DNA from: Phoronis australis
Taxonomy: Eukaryota > Phoronida > Phoronidae
Direction of reading: 5' to 3'
Assembly (NCBI GenBank): GCA_002633005.1
Contig: NMRA01000212.1
Coordinates: forward strand, 242,472 to 306,471
DNA: 64,000 nt
How positions within the stretch are numbered: the stretch's first letter is position 1; the number at the start of each line of letters is the position of its first letter. The notes beneath the pieces were generated by a model that did not search any database, was not told the DNA's origin, and saw only the letters and a program-made list of their open reading frames with translations. A program made the position numbers and the translations under genes. Of this stretch, positions 43,401-58,400 are shown in pieces.

Positions 43401-46400
43401 ACAAACAATGCACCCTGCAAAGTAAAAACCAACACTTCGTTGAAGAAATCGTGCAACTTAAATACCCAATAATTATTGGTAAAAACATTTTTCTCACAAA
43501 AAACACCATTTTCTTCATTGGTAGAATGGGACCTGTCAGCTGCATAATTACAATGTTCAGTTAATGTTGAAATCAAAGCCAAATACGGTCAAAAAAGCAA
43601 TAAGTGGTCACTGCTAACTTGCAGGATTTGAAAAAGTACATGGACCTAAACAGTAAAGATTCTGAAATTAAATGCAAATAATATTAACAAAAGGTTCCAC
43701 TTGGACATTAGGCTCATCTAGTTCCTAAGTTCCAATAAGAAAGATATCGAAGCCAAATGACGGTAATAGAAAGGTTACATCTTTATGGATCATAAAATCT
43801 TCTATGGTATTACACACAAAAAATGCATTTTCTGCAATGATTCCGAATATTAGGCCATAGGTTTATATTCAAATTTATGGTACACTATTTCTTAGGCCAT
43901 TTGTTAGTTTTCTTGTGTTTTCTGCCAATCAGCCATGAACGCAATGATAACTAATATGGAAATTAATAAAGTATTGATTCATTTGGCTAAAACCATTCTA
44001 CGAACTGCAAACAAGGTCTTTAAATTGAAATATCTTGTCTGGGAACATTTATAAACGGGTCATACTCAGATTTAAGGCAATAGCCATATTCATTAACATG
44101 TTATCACAACTGATTTAACAACTTATAATTTTGAAAGCAACACATAACCCCAGAGCCGAGTTACCTTAAACTGGTAATCCGGAATGGTTGCTCCTGTGTT
44201 GAGGTAGTGAGCAACATCTCCCAGAATAATATGGTACGAGTGAGGAGTGTGTTGTAACGCTTGCGACAACAATGCCTGAGCTTTCTGACGAACCTGAAAA
44301 CAAAGAAAAGAATAGTTAGGGTTGCTACGCACCTGCCATAGGTGACATTCAACATCAAAAACACAAATGTCAAGACATCGTGTATTTGATCTCAACTATT
44401 GTAATTCTCCATTTTTGGCACAAAAATGTTTCCATTTTCCAAAAGCTGATTAACTGGCTACAAGAGATGGGATTTTTACCAAATATTGTTATAAAAAGGA
44501 AGTTTAAAACAGATTGAAATTTCCTATATTTGTTTTCATGGAAAAATTTTACAAAATAATTAATTCATTCGTCTGCCAAATAATGTACTAAAGAGGCAAA
44601 GAATTGCCACAATTTGTACCTTACTCAAGTTAGAACTGATTTTTGAGCTAGGAAAGAACTCAAATCACTGCTGAAGACTCCAATCATCGAGTTGGAATTT
44701 TATGCACTGAAACTGATCAAGCTGCTAACATTGTAACACCCTACTATAGCTAGCTTCACATCTTAAAATATCTGCACAGAAAGACACTTAACACTGCACC
44801 TACCTCACTATAGCCACTGACAGACAGGTGCAACAAGTCAAGATACAAGGCTTTGTGCATCTCAGTCAGTCTTCGGCTATTTCGGTGTTGAACCCGCAAC
44901 TGAAAGGCAAGTACAAGTGAATGAAGTTTGTAGAATGGATTTCAAATTTACAGACAGCTATTATGAAAAACTAATGCATTAAACTAGGGAAACCAAATAA
45001 ATTCACAGCAATACAAGGTACATCATACAACCTGGTGGATTGATATAGACCAAAAATAAGGCCTGGTTCCAGATGGTCTAATCTTTTTACTCCAGAACAA
45101 ACATGTCATCTTCTAATCTACTTTTGTGTGAACTCAAGATAAATGTCCATTATTCTATGTTCGAGAAAATAACTGTCAGTCTAATCCTAGTTTCCACCTA
45201 ATGACCCTAACATTAACACTAAATGTTCAAGCCTGAACTCGTAATTTCAAGTTTCTCCTCGAAATCTTAAGTTTTTACTGATTGTTTTTAGCTTGAATCT
45301 AGGGGTCATCAAGTATGACCTTGGACTAGAATCTCGTTTCCATAAACCATAATTTACTTGGAACACAAAATAACAGACATTTAACTTGCATACGGAAAAA
45401 AAGTAGAATGGAAAATGATGAAGTAGTTTCGAGTTCGATCTTGGGCAAAAGATAAGACCTCGGACTCAGAACTGCTACAAGGAGGCACAGCAGTGTGGCA
45501 GTATCACACCAATGTAGGACACATCGTCTACTGGCAAACAAGATACTAAATGAGATTTGAGTTTTCTTTTTTTTCGTAAGATAAGCAGCACCAAATAACT
45601 ACTTCAAGTTCTACACCACAGCTACAATCAGAAATGTTTTGGAAATTTGTGGACATTCAAAACTAAAAAGTCAATTTTGGCAACAGTATTTAAAATCATC
45701 TCAGCACTATTTAGAGGCATCTCCACACTACTGAGAAACATCTCAACACTACTGAGAAACATCTCAATACTACTGAGAAACATATCAACACTACTGAGAA
45801 ACATCTCAACACTACTGAGAAACATCTCAAAACTACTGAGAAACATCTCAACAGTATTTAGAGACACCTCTATCAACAGTACCACTTTGTGTGTGACAAA
45901 CGCAGCAGGTCCAGTTTAACTTCAGATATTCCTTCCTACCTCATGTTGTAACTGTACTCTATCCACCAGAAGGGCCCGGATGTGACTCTTATTACCATGA
46001 AGCTATAATGTAACAGACTCTTATCATCAAGTTATAACAAATATTGTTGTTTCAGGAATGCCTACAAAATTTAGTTGCCCATTACACCTTCAACAACACA
46101 GCCACCAATAGGTGGCACTTTGTCAGAATGCCAATAAGACAGCCCTTACAAGTTCACTCCACACCCAGGAGAGTTGATCACACCAAATGACATTAAAAAA
46201 CTACATCCATGTAGAGTTTTGTTTTGCAAACAGAAATCTGTTTCAACATAAGATTGGAATGATTCCATCACGGTTAGCCAACTGAAGACTGTGCTCTTTC
46301 TGAATGACGTGACACAAAGAACAGCAAATGATCACGACTATTTTCTGAGAGGTGGGGCGCCAAAAAAATCTGCCAGAAGACTCTGAATGTCATGAGTGCA

Positions 46401-49400
46401 ACATGATTTTACTGGACTGTAGTATTTAAAAACTGTTTTCTGCAACATCTACTTTCACCTGCAATTTTAACATTTAGTTATGGTACCTCACTAGCACATA
46501 TCAATCGTAAACCACGAAAATATGGAGTTGAGGCAGGGTAGCCATTAGATAACAATGCATTTAACATTATTGATTTATCTCTGAACAATCGCAATACAAT
46601 ATAGTCTTACAGCAAAATCAGTTCAGATTATATAGGACCTCATGGACTAGTCTGTGTGTTTAGCTAAATAAGAACAAAACCGTAGATTTTAACTCAGTAA
46701 CAGCATAATTATATTTTATTCTAAATGTAAAAGGCATATAGCACTTAATGTTTGACTTTAAATCGATTGCTTTTAATTGGGTCAAGTGAGGTTGCCTTTC
46801 TGGTGAAATTTAGCAAAAAAGAAACAAAGGTACATCAACAGCAAAACAACAGTATCGATAGCACGACCAAATTTCATTTGATAAAAATATTCAAAATGTA
46901 ATACAGTTTTCTAAAATTATCTTTTTGTTTTTAATTTATGCAACTTTCATGTTCTTTTTTCAGAAAAAGTATAAAAGTCCGCTCAAGCAAAAAACAAATA
47001 TTTTAAAAAAACAATCACTAACAGCATTTTGAAAAACAGTGCATAAAGCATTATAGACGAGTTTCATATGAATTTGAACAGTCATTCTGAGATATGATGT
47101 TCCAAACTTAGCAGTCAAAGTCGGACATTTTTTGGGTCTCACATAACCTTAACAGACAAGAAATGCTGTCACAAGTAAAATCATACAATGCCAACTCACC
47201 TTATCTTCCAGCGCTCGTTTGACTACCTTAAAACTTTTCCAACGTCCATCAAAATCATCCTTGGAAGCACCAAAGTAGAAAAGCACAGACGAGTATATCT
47301 GAAAAGTGTTAAGTTACCCTGAATTACTGTACCAACCGTTCATGAACACGGACGTTCAAATCATGTTTATCTCGCTCGTCTCAAAGAACACAAAAAGAAT
47401 ACATTCTCACACAATTTACAAAACTGACAGTAAAGTAAAGGCATGTTCAGAATGAGAGCAAATTTAAAATAACTGGACATGAAACAATTAATGAGAAGTG
47501 CCATCAAGACACATCGAAGTGTACATCATGGAGGAAGCACTGTAATTACATTATGCCTGCTATATAAACATCCACTAGAGGGCACCACAACTGAGTGCTC
47601 ATCTCTCTCTAAAATCAATAGAGACCTGAAAATGCCCAAGCCACTCTCTCTTAAGCTAGTCACTTTCTTCCCAAAGTGGTGTACACAAAACTGACCTTGA
47701 TTATGTTTATTAGGTTCTTGGTGTCATCTTCATGGCAGGACAACATAAATTCTGAAAAATAGAAAGATTATAAACTGAACGCCGTAACACAAGCTCTTAA
47801 GCCTGATGCACACTGTACACAATGCGATTCATCTCAACTCCTCTGGAATGTTGCCCAATTGTTTCCAACTAACAACTGAACCTCGCCAATGCCATGAGGA
47901 GACTCAGTTAAACATTACAAATCTCATGTTTCAGTAATGGGATAAGATTGTTTACAGCATTAGTTGAATCGACTTCCAAAGCATCAAACACTAATAACCC
48001 AAAATGGCTCATCTCAAGAGTTGAGAAGAATTGCATTGAGCAGCAGGCTTTAGCATCCGTGTTAAATTGCAAAATGCAATAGTCTCCAGATCTATTCAGC
48101 AATAAATTATAGATAGATTTGACCAGGTTAAGTCTGCAATATAACAACAACATGTCATTTTTGCATTTACCATCTTTTTGTGTAAACAACTCTGATTATT
48201 CTGAAAAACATAATGTTATCAGAACAAACGTTTACATAATCAAAGTTGCAGTAAACAACGCCTTGACTTAAGAAACCCAAAAGAGATAAGACTAAATTAC
48301 TCTCCTTCACTTACTGAGTAATGACTGTAGAGTTTCAGTTATCATTTCTCTAACATTCCTCCCATCTAGAACAACACCTGAAATAACATAAAAATGTATG
48401 AGAATTAAACATACAGTGCAGGCCAAAAGTATTCACACGAAATGACTCAAAATTCCTAGTCGGGATGGCAGGGCAGAAGCAAAATTCGACGTTAGAGAAG
48501 CCTTCCCTAATGAATGAGGATGAATGGAATTTTAAAGTTAATAATGTGACTAAGTCATCCCATAATTAGAATTTTGCAGCCATGTTAGACATTACCAGTC
48601 ATTTTCGTTGTTAACAAAAATTTAGCCGTCTCGACAGAAAACAGTACTTTGTTCGAATACTTACGTCATGTTATGTATATTGCAGAACAGGAGATTTCTT
48701 ACACAGTACTCATTAAAGTTCCCAACGAAATATCCAGGTAATAATTATTGCAAACTTCATCAGCTTAGATTTTTTACACGAAATTATACATTTTGAGTAC
48801 CAGTAATTAAACAAATATTTCTCAACCATGATTCCTAGAAAGCAGTCAAGGTGCTCAAAAGAAAGAACGGGTTTCAAAATTTTGACAGCCCAAACTTTCT
48901 GAATAAATGGCAAAATATCAGCATTAAACTAGATGTGATATGAATGTTAGTAGTTGAAGGGGGGGGGGGGCTAAACAATGGGGGCATAAACTTTGAATAG
49001 CTTAAACTGGAGGGTATGGTACAAACTGGGGGTATGGACTCCATAGTCACAATAATGCGTGGTTATAAAGATAACAGTTACAGGGCTTAGAGGGGTTGAT
49101 ATGCACAGGGAAAACATAAAATGAGCATCTACTCACCAGAAGAATCCTGACTGCAGATTCTGTCAAAGGTCTTCAACTCAACAGATGACTTGACTCTATA
49201 ATAATCATATACATAGAAATAGAATAAGGGAGTTGTTATTAGAATCAATCATAATTATTGGTCAACTTCAAGGATTTAATTTGTGGCAATGGAATAGATG
49301 GGGCTGGTGATTCGTCAGCACATCGTCATGGTTATTAAGTAATGCCCGTTAATGGTTTTGTAGTGACTTTTCAAAGTGACTGCAGTCCCATTTTGAGTAT

Positions 49401-52400
49401 CAAATGTTCACTGCTAAAACCACATGTTTTGTCACGTAACACCAATTTAGACAAAATGTAAGAAGAATGGGTAAAAATGCAGTTAGCTCAACTGGGTGTT
49501 CCTCCGACTTTAACACACACACACACATGGGCCAGCGTACAATGTATATCCTCTAGGTCAAGTCAGTAAGTTATTTCCCAGGATACTTACAGTTGTATGC
49601 CAGGACCATCCCAGAAGGGAAGGACATAACCAGCACCATTAAGACAAGCTGAGATCAGGCCCAACACTCTCTCAAGTTCTTCACTACAAAACACGTCAAT
49701 TATTGCTTCGAATAAAATCACAACCATCCATGTTCAACAAATAAACGTAATACCTAACTAAGGAACTTTTAATGAGACATTAAACAAAGTCCAACTTCAA
49801 AAGATTCAAACTGAAAGTAAAATCAGGAAATCTAGTCTCTTGTTGTCCTGAAAGGTTTTTGAAACTGGAAGCTCTGCCAGAGGGCTTAGAATTACTTTCC
49901 ACCAACACATGTACATGGCGAATAGAACACAGTCACGTAGCATATGCAGTACATTTGCAGAGGTTGACTGAAAATAAATTCAAATAAAAAATCTAACAAA
50001 TAAATTATCTTTGCAAATCATAATACAGTCTCTTTACCAAAAACATATTAAGAAAGACTGCGTACTCATCGGAATTGTCAAATGAGAATCATGACAATAC
50101 TCATAGACAAGTACAAAGGAGTACCTTGTCATGGCTGTCCCTGCCACATAGTTGGTCACTGTAGTCAGTGCAGGTGGAAGAAATGTCTTGAGGAGGGAGA
50201 CAACTACTTCCTTCTCCTCTGGTGACATGGTGTGCCACTCGACAGTCATTGTGTTTACATTTTCTGCAGTGCCCCACTCCTGTACACAAATAGAAAATGT
50301 TTGAGGCGGAATGCACAAAGTTTAAGCTTTCCTTGAGTGGAGTTTGCTATTTCAGTTTTTTAGGCTACAAAGCATTATTTAAGCAACGTACTTGAACAAG
50401 ATTTAATCACTCAAATGCAGATGCAACAAATGTTACGTGAAGTAACCTTTTCATGCTATATTGTGTCACCACAAGAATACAGGACAGGATGAAAGTAGTT
50501 GCATAGGATAGAGGTTTGAATAAAACACCATATAAAGTTTTTCACGGTGATGTAAAAGGTTGGCTTCAAAGAACTGTCCTTCCCACTCCAACTTTTTGTT
50601 AAAAATTTTGACGTCACGTCTTGAAATCCAGATATCAGCTTATGAAATCAATGCTAAAGTCTTTCATGTGAATCCAATCTGTCGTTACTGAGATATGACA
50701 TTTCAAAGTTGGCCAAATTTAGACATTTTTCTAGAGTCCTACACAAACTTAACAGCAACAGAACGGCAGTTAAATGCAGAATCAATACACAAGTTGTACC
50801 CGAATAGGAACCCATTCAGACAACGGCTTGTCGAGGTCATGACGACAGTTGTTGTAGTTGACAACATAGGTTTGAGTGAGACATCTCAAGGTGTGCTTCA
50901 GTAAGTTTGTGGCTAGCTTTTGACCCTGCTTGCACGCCATACTCAGGGTGTTTTTCAGTGTCGACATCAGCTGATCACAATAACGCACCAGCTCTCTACC
51001 ATTACAGCGAACAACCTGAGATTTAAGAAACAACAAGAGGTGTTTAGCCCAAGAAGAACTAATGAAACAGATATATGTAGTTTACAAGACCATATCCCCA
51101 CTTGTTAACAAGCAAGACATACTTAGGGCTGTTCCAGCAAAATCTGTATGGGAGGGGGGGGAAGGCACTTTTATTTCGTACCCACCGCCCATATTTTTCA
51201 TTTATTTCTCCAACCCATGACCCATAATTTTTTAATTATTTTTAATAGGTTAAAATATAAAATCCAACACTTGCAAACAAATTGCCTCCAGGAGGACCTG
51301 TTAAGAACTTAGATGATTGACAGACAAGAACTAGTTGTCTTGTCCAATATTGTCAAAAACTAAAGTAGCCTGTTGGCAGCCACCAGGTGTCTCTGTTCAC
51401 CATGTTTCTATAATTTCAATGAACATTTTTTCATTTATAAGGATCTATGAACTGTCTCCACGAACTCTTTTATACTTCTATGTCAAGTGAATATTGGAAC
51501 TTGTTTATTTTGTTTATCTTACTCCTCATACTTTTTATTTAAAAATCATCAATTTTCTTATATGTGTTAACACCAGTTTAGTGTTGCATAACTTTTCAAT
51601 TCAATAGGACTGCAGACAAACAGTTGGCTCAAATCAAGTTGCCCATGACTTGATTAATGGCTTAGTGAACATATTGCACTCTGTTCACTGGCAATATGGG
51701 CTTTTCTGTATTGGGATAAGTTAGGATATATGCATTTTTTTTGAGTTTTGAGGGCTGAAGTAACCAACCTGTCAACATTAACAGGTCAAAAAATACCACC
51801 CATTTTTAATGCATCACTTCCTACAGGAACGACCACCTATAATTTGTGTTTTTTTCTGAAGACAACCACCCATGAATTTTTATTTCTACTGCCGTCCCCC
51901 CCTCCCACACGGATTTTACTGGAACAGCCCTTAGTCTAGTAAAGCATAATCACATTGTTTTCAAGCTTGTAAATTGTTCACTAATTAATTAATCGAACAC
52001 AAAGTTATAAAATAGTACTTAAGAAAGCTTGTTGCATATCAACTCCTTGAACACGGGCAATGAAGGTGTTCAACACTGTAACTGCCATCAGCGTTGCACT
52101 TCAGGAATTTGAATATCATCATCAACTGTACAGTACAGTTTCAAGTGGGAAAGAAATGGATTTTATCTTCCCTACAAGTAAACGTTTCCAAATATTTGAA
52201 AATATTTAACAGACCTGAAAGTCCTACAGGCAATGAATACATTTCCAGCAGAGACAACACCAGCAGAAGTAATGACAAAAAAGCTTTTTGTTTACAAATC
52301 TTGAAAGTGACACTTTCGTTAGTGAAAAAGCATTGACATCGTTTCTTATCATAATGCAGTAGATTTTGATTTTGCATTAGGCAATAAAAACTACGGTGCA

Positions 52401-55400
52401 GAAACGCTGTTACAGCTGTGAATACAGTACCTCCGACAAAATCTGTAAATTCCACAAGACTTCGTGGTCTACTTCCTCCTCCGTTTGAAATTCAGCGTCT
52501 GTAAAAGACCAAACACCAATCAAGTGCAACAACCAGCAGCAATTACGGCCAACTTATTAAACAAGTCCTAAATAGTCAAAGTCGTTCTTATCTTAGTGCC
52601 TACTAACTTAACAAATCAATAACATTTTAACCTGACATAAAAATGCTCTGTTTAGACATCAACTATGACACGGTGCAAGGCATTCACAAGGCCTAATCAA
52701 AAACTACTCCATCAAAAACCACTATGCGCTTGCACGCTGTAATAATTGCTGTGGTTGGACAACTATAAGTCACATGTCTTTGATTGGTTTGACAACCTTT
52801 TGCGTTTAAGACTACTGAGCAGTTGACACATTTTGAGTCAATCAGACACAAGTTAAAATTTCTCAAAAACGGGTGACAGGTTGAAACAGCAGAGTTGCCC
52901 TAATTTATAAAATTTCACGATTACAAGAACTTGCAAAAGGACAGTTTGCAATGTGCTAAAAGTGACACAAACTCCTTTGATGCGTTTTGAGTTCTTGACA
53001 TCCTTAATAAGACTTGCTTACGATCAGAGTGTGCCTTGATGACCTGGCAACAATGTGGCACCACCTTGCGCAGTACAAGTTCAGGAGATGCCTGCAAATA
53101 GATGTGATGTTATCTGTCTATACACAGATGTCAGTCACAGCACTGTCCGAGAACAACGCACATCCATTAGTTGAACTGTTAGACTGCATAAATTGTTAAT
53201 TTTATAACCAATAGATGTTTATTACACTTGCTAGTTAACTCACACGCAGATAACCATGGATGTATAATTATAAAACAAACGCATTTTAATCCTATATATG
53301 CCTGCTAAAACCAGAACTTACCAAATTCATATTAACTAACTACTGAAAGTACTCAAGAAATTCACAATACCCTTACGGTATGAAAAACCAATGTCGCTAA
53401 TACACTCGTTTATGTAATGTGTCATTCATACTGTTACATGGCACAAGTGAAGAAACCTACCACGAGACATTCCAATGTATTATGGGAGAAAATAATGTCT
53501 CGTGGGAGAAGTTCCCTTTGTCCCAAGGGATGTGGATTTTTGAAAGATAATTACAGCTAATTAAAATATTGTGTTGGGAAATTCTACATTGAAATGAAAT
53601 CACCACTCCATCTCTTGCACTCACTTTCAAATGGATTGGCTGAAAAATTTTAATTTTTGACAAATGCATTATAAACATTTTGTTGTAACACTTGTAAATA
53701 TATAAAATATCACTGACGTAAAATGTAAATATAAAATTCAAAATAAAGATTCAAACAACGTCATGCACACAAATTCTGCCGCTATGGAATATTGCTTCAA
53801 TGTCAAAAGACTTAATTATTTTCACCAGACTGATATAGTACAGGTCCCTGACAACAGGGGGCGCCTCACCTTGGCAGCAGCTCTGACCAGCCCAGCAGCC
53901 AATCTCCCAGCAACATTCACCTCAAACACATTACGGGTCACAAACTGAAACAGTTTCTTGAACACATTCTGAAAAACATTACAAATAAAAATCAGTCTCG
54001 GTAAATTCCCAAAGGACTGAAAATGAATAATTTGTAATTTTTTCCATTAATTCCTCACTGTGAACTTTCCTGATGCATTATGATTAATGATAAAAACAGT
54101 GTTTTCCACTCCAGTTTGGATAGAATACCAATAAAAATCACAATTGTTTATTTAAATGGCATTCATTTTACACAAAAGTTCATAAGAACCAGGAACTCAC
54201 ATTAAAAATAGACGGGGAACAGTGATGGAAGACAGAACTGGCAGTAGAGATCAAGCCAACCTCCAACATTGTCTCTTGGGTGTTCAGTTTGATATGGGTC
54301 ACTTCTTGAGCACTGGCTTCAATAAGGCTAACTACCCTGGAAGAGAAATGGCTCAATAATGACAAACACATTTAATACATCACCCTACTGTTGGAAGTAA
54401 ACCAAGGCACTGTTTCAAGAAAAATGATTAAATCAGAAATTTTGTCTTATACTCATGCTTCGCCATTACCGAATAATTTCTAAAAGCCATTGTTAACACA
54501 TCAAAATCAAACAATAGGGTAAACAAATTAATTGAGTAATTACCGATTATGGGTGAATTCTCAGAGTCTTTGTACTTTGCTGAAGTGAAATTAAATTATT
54601 TTCAGGAAATGGTTGAGCGACTGAATTTATGATTAAAATCTTGACACTTTTCATGAAAAAGGCCGAGGCATAATGAGACAATGGTCAAGGTACCTTTTGT
54701 AGTTAAAAACCGTAGGGAAAGGAAGAGCAAAAAGAGTACACAGACAAAGCAAAGCAATAAAGAGTGCTGAATGCTACCAAGTTCTGAAGGTGACGGAATG
54801 GCTGAAATTGTCTAGTAAGAGACTGGTGCCCTTGTCGTCAACAAAAAAACGTAATGTACATTTTATGAATACTAACGGACAAAAACCAACCAGTTGGCTT
54901 GCAAACATTCACTGACAGAATGACAAACACCACAAAATGGGCAAGAAAGAATGACCATTAGTTGAAGTTTCACATGAACTTATTTTTTTAAAACCAATCA
55001 AGTCGTTTCAGCACCAAAAACAAATAATTCTAACCTGTCCATGAATTGCATAACAAAATCTTCAAACTGTGCGGTGGCCGAACAGAGTTCCATCTCCTCC
55101 TGAAGGCATACAGATATGGTTAGAACTAGATGATAGAAACACAGCATAAATGCTATGCAGCATAAGCACGCATTAGCCCCCTCTCCCCTGTATGTGACAA
55201 AGTAAACACACCCAAGTTTAGGCAAAAATATCTAAGAGTTGAAGCACCTGAGTAAAACCAAGGAGCAAATTCATCATACCGAGTGAAGTTTGAATAATTC
55301 AATATATAAGATGCAGACTAACTTATTTATTTTTCAAATGAAAAGTACTAAAAATGAAAAAAAATTCACAAATAATGCCCAGTTTAAAACCTTCATTCAA

Positions 55401-58400
55401 GGGACACCTGTCAGCGTTTAAGACAAATGATTCGGAGCGAAACAACAAGTTTATTGAAATAATATTTGAAATTATTCCGAATATATTTACAACAGGTGCA
55501 TGGATCTCAACACACACACATTTCCAAAATATACTTTTAAAAGCATTGTATGTAATGCACATCTTATCCATAACGATAGCAAATAAAACTTAACAGACAT
55601 TGTGGTGATGGTAGTGATAACTAGCATTTAAGGTAATTGCTGCCATCTATTGAGTTCAACAATTAATTTCAAGTACTGAAAAAATTAAACAAATCATCAT
55701 CTGACCACCAAAAAAGCTCTTACTTCCGTCAAATCTGAATGATGTTGCGGTAATGATGAACAGTCAATAATAGGAGCCAGAACAGAGAGAGTGGACACAA
55801 GTTGAAAGGTCATCTGTAAAGAACAAAAGCTATGTAATCACAGCAAACAACAGATGTCAGTAGTGTTGCAGTTAAAGGCATATTCTAAGACTCTTCCCAC
55901 CTTTATACAAGTGTCTACAAGGATCATAAGCGCAGTCTGCCCGCCCACTCATAAAATAGGGTCCTTTTAATGCAAATAAAGAATTAGCTCCTGAAACCAT
56001 TCCCGGTCAAATGATTAGAATTAGACTTAACTAAACAAAATGTAGGAGTTAACTATTATCCAGCAATCAATCCCAGAGTCAAATAACCCCCCATAGACCT
56101 TAGGTTAAGTGTTTGCTACAGTTGGTTGTCTAGCAATAATTTCAAAGAACGAATCATGAGCGCTTATTTGTGAAACACGTTACTTTTCAGTCGTCATGCT
56201 GGTCTTCAGAGGTTTTTCTTTCAAGTTTTACACTCACAAATCAAATTTCTAGAGCTTAAACCCCCCCCCCCCGCTCCCCGAGAGCATTACTTTAAAGGAA
56301 AAAGCTAATTAAACGCTTTTGGCATGACATTCACTAAAAGTAAATCACCATCTATGCTATTACACATATTTTAATGAAATGTTGATGACTGTTCTTCACA
56401 ACCTTGTTATAATAATGCATACAACATTTAATGGTGAAATGGCATACTTGGTGTAACTGTCATGTTTTTGCATTCAATTAACCACTGAGCAAGCACAATG
56501 ACTGAGAGAACTCAGTTTGTGATCATTTCAGTTTGGTTGAGGAAATGCACTACAGGTGTCACCTATGTCACTTCACAAAGAAGCAGACACAGTCTCTCAG
56601 AAAACCATGATTTGCATTTTTAGTCTAAAACAAAATTTACATTTGACTGCCAATTACAAAATTACACTAATTGTGAGTGGCCAAGAGTCATTTAGACATT
56701 TGCTAAGTTTCAATAATTCTTAGCAGCATCAGAACAACATTTGAAGTTGCCAAAAACCAAAACACTATATCACAGATACAATACACGCCTGATGGCATTA
56801 TCCACATACCAGTGTCTTGCGGAAGTCGTTGTAGTCAACGCCTGGAAGGGAAAGCGTCAGGAGAGGAATAACGTGGCTTCTACCCTCAGGATACCAACGG
56901 ATGCTGGAGACCATTGGGCGGGCTACAGCAACAATACATTGAAGACATGACAACAGGCGGTGAGGTTCTGTCAGCGTCTCCAGAGCAGGGTACATCCTAC
57001 GTCACAGAAAAGTTGGTGTGTAAATCTCAGAGCTCACGGAGATCTCATACACATAGTATAGGAACAACAGCTGATTAAGATGGGGTTAAGCCCATGAGAT
57101 TTTTAACCACTAAGCTATCAAGTGCACTGGATGGAAAGAAAACATCACGAGCAGACATGATAAGTAATGCCTTTAGCACAAGTAAATATTCTACAGACAT
57201 CTAAACAGCTTACTTTTCCAACAAGGATGGTATGACCAACTCTGGTCTGAGTAGAGACAGCTGCTGCAGTGTAGATGCGGATTCCTGAGTTCCCAGTTTA
57301 CTGAACATTGCTAGATAAGCGACGGGTTTAACGCTCTCAACAAACTGTGTTATGTCATCATCAGACAGCTTTTTATCCTCAGCGATCTGTAGTTCCCATG
57401 ATGGCTTCTTGTATCGCTCCCTACGTTCAGTAATTGAAAAAACAAATACAGCAGCTGCAACATCAAAAGTATCTTTTACAGCACATTTCATTCTCTGGTA
57501 TGCCTGTATTAGAAATTGCAAAATCTGAATGAGTTTGATTCACAACAATAAATCAGTTTTACCTAAGGTGAAAGCAATCTTCATTAACAATAGTCTGCAC
57601 TATGACAATGCCAAGCAAAGCAAGCTTAGAGCCCCAACGCCCTATCCTTTGTTGACTCTTAAGAAAAAAATTGTTACACTTATGGATTAGACCTCTCACC
57701 ACTGTAAAAGTGTGATTAGTAGTGATTTATGGGCTCAAACTGCTACTGCTGAAGACTGAATAAGACAAGTAGCCCAGTTTTGCACCTAAAGCAATATGGC
57801 TGTTACTCCAACAAAGAACAGACTGGTTTCACACCTCAACATCAGATGGGGCTACTTCTTGATGTTTAGCCACTTAAAATGACACGGTAGACCCTACTCA
57901 CCTGTGAACTCTGATCACCACAGACTGTGCAAGCTTGAATAGCATTCTGTTCAGTTTTAGCTAGAACATTAAACAAGGTATTGTAATAATACAGAGTATC
58001 TGATATCCAATAATATTACAACCCGGTATAGAGCCTTAGTGAATAAAGTGACAAAATAAAAAAATTCAGTAGTAACAAACTCCAGCAGGTCTTTAGCCTT
58101 ACTCAGATATCTTTTATTAACAAGCACCACATGTACGTCAGTAATAATTTACATTCATTGACAAAACAAAAACATTTCTTCATTATGAAAACATGTTGCT
58201 AAAAAGATTCACAGAATTGCTTTCAGTGTTCTCCACAACCTGTTTAGGCTCGTCACTGCTGGAAGTTTGAATTTTGCTGTGATGACTTTGACTTACTTGC
58301 ATCGAGTTTGAAAACCTGTGTAATGTGTTTGAAGTATTGGTAGATTAGCCAGTTCTTAAGCAAATTGAGACATTTTGGAATTTTGGTACCAGTTCAATAG

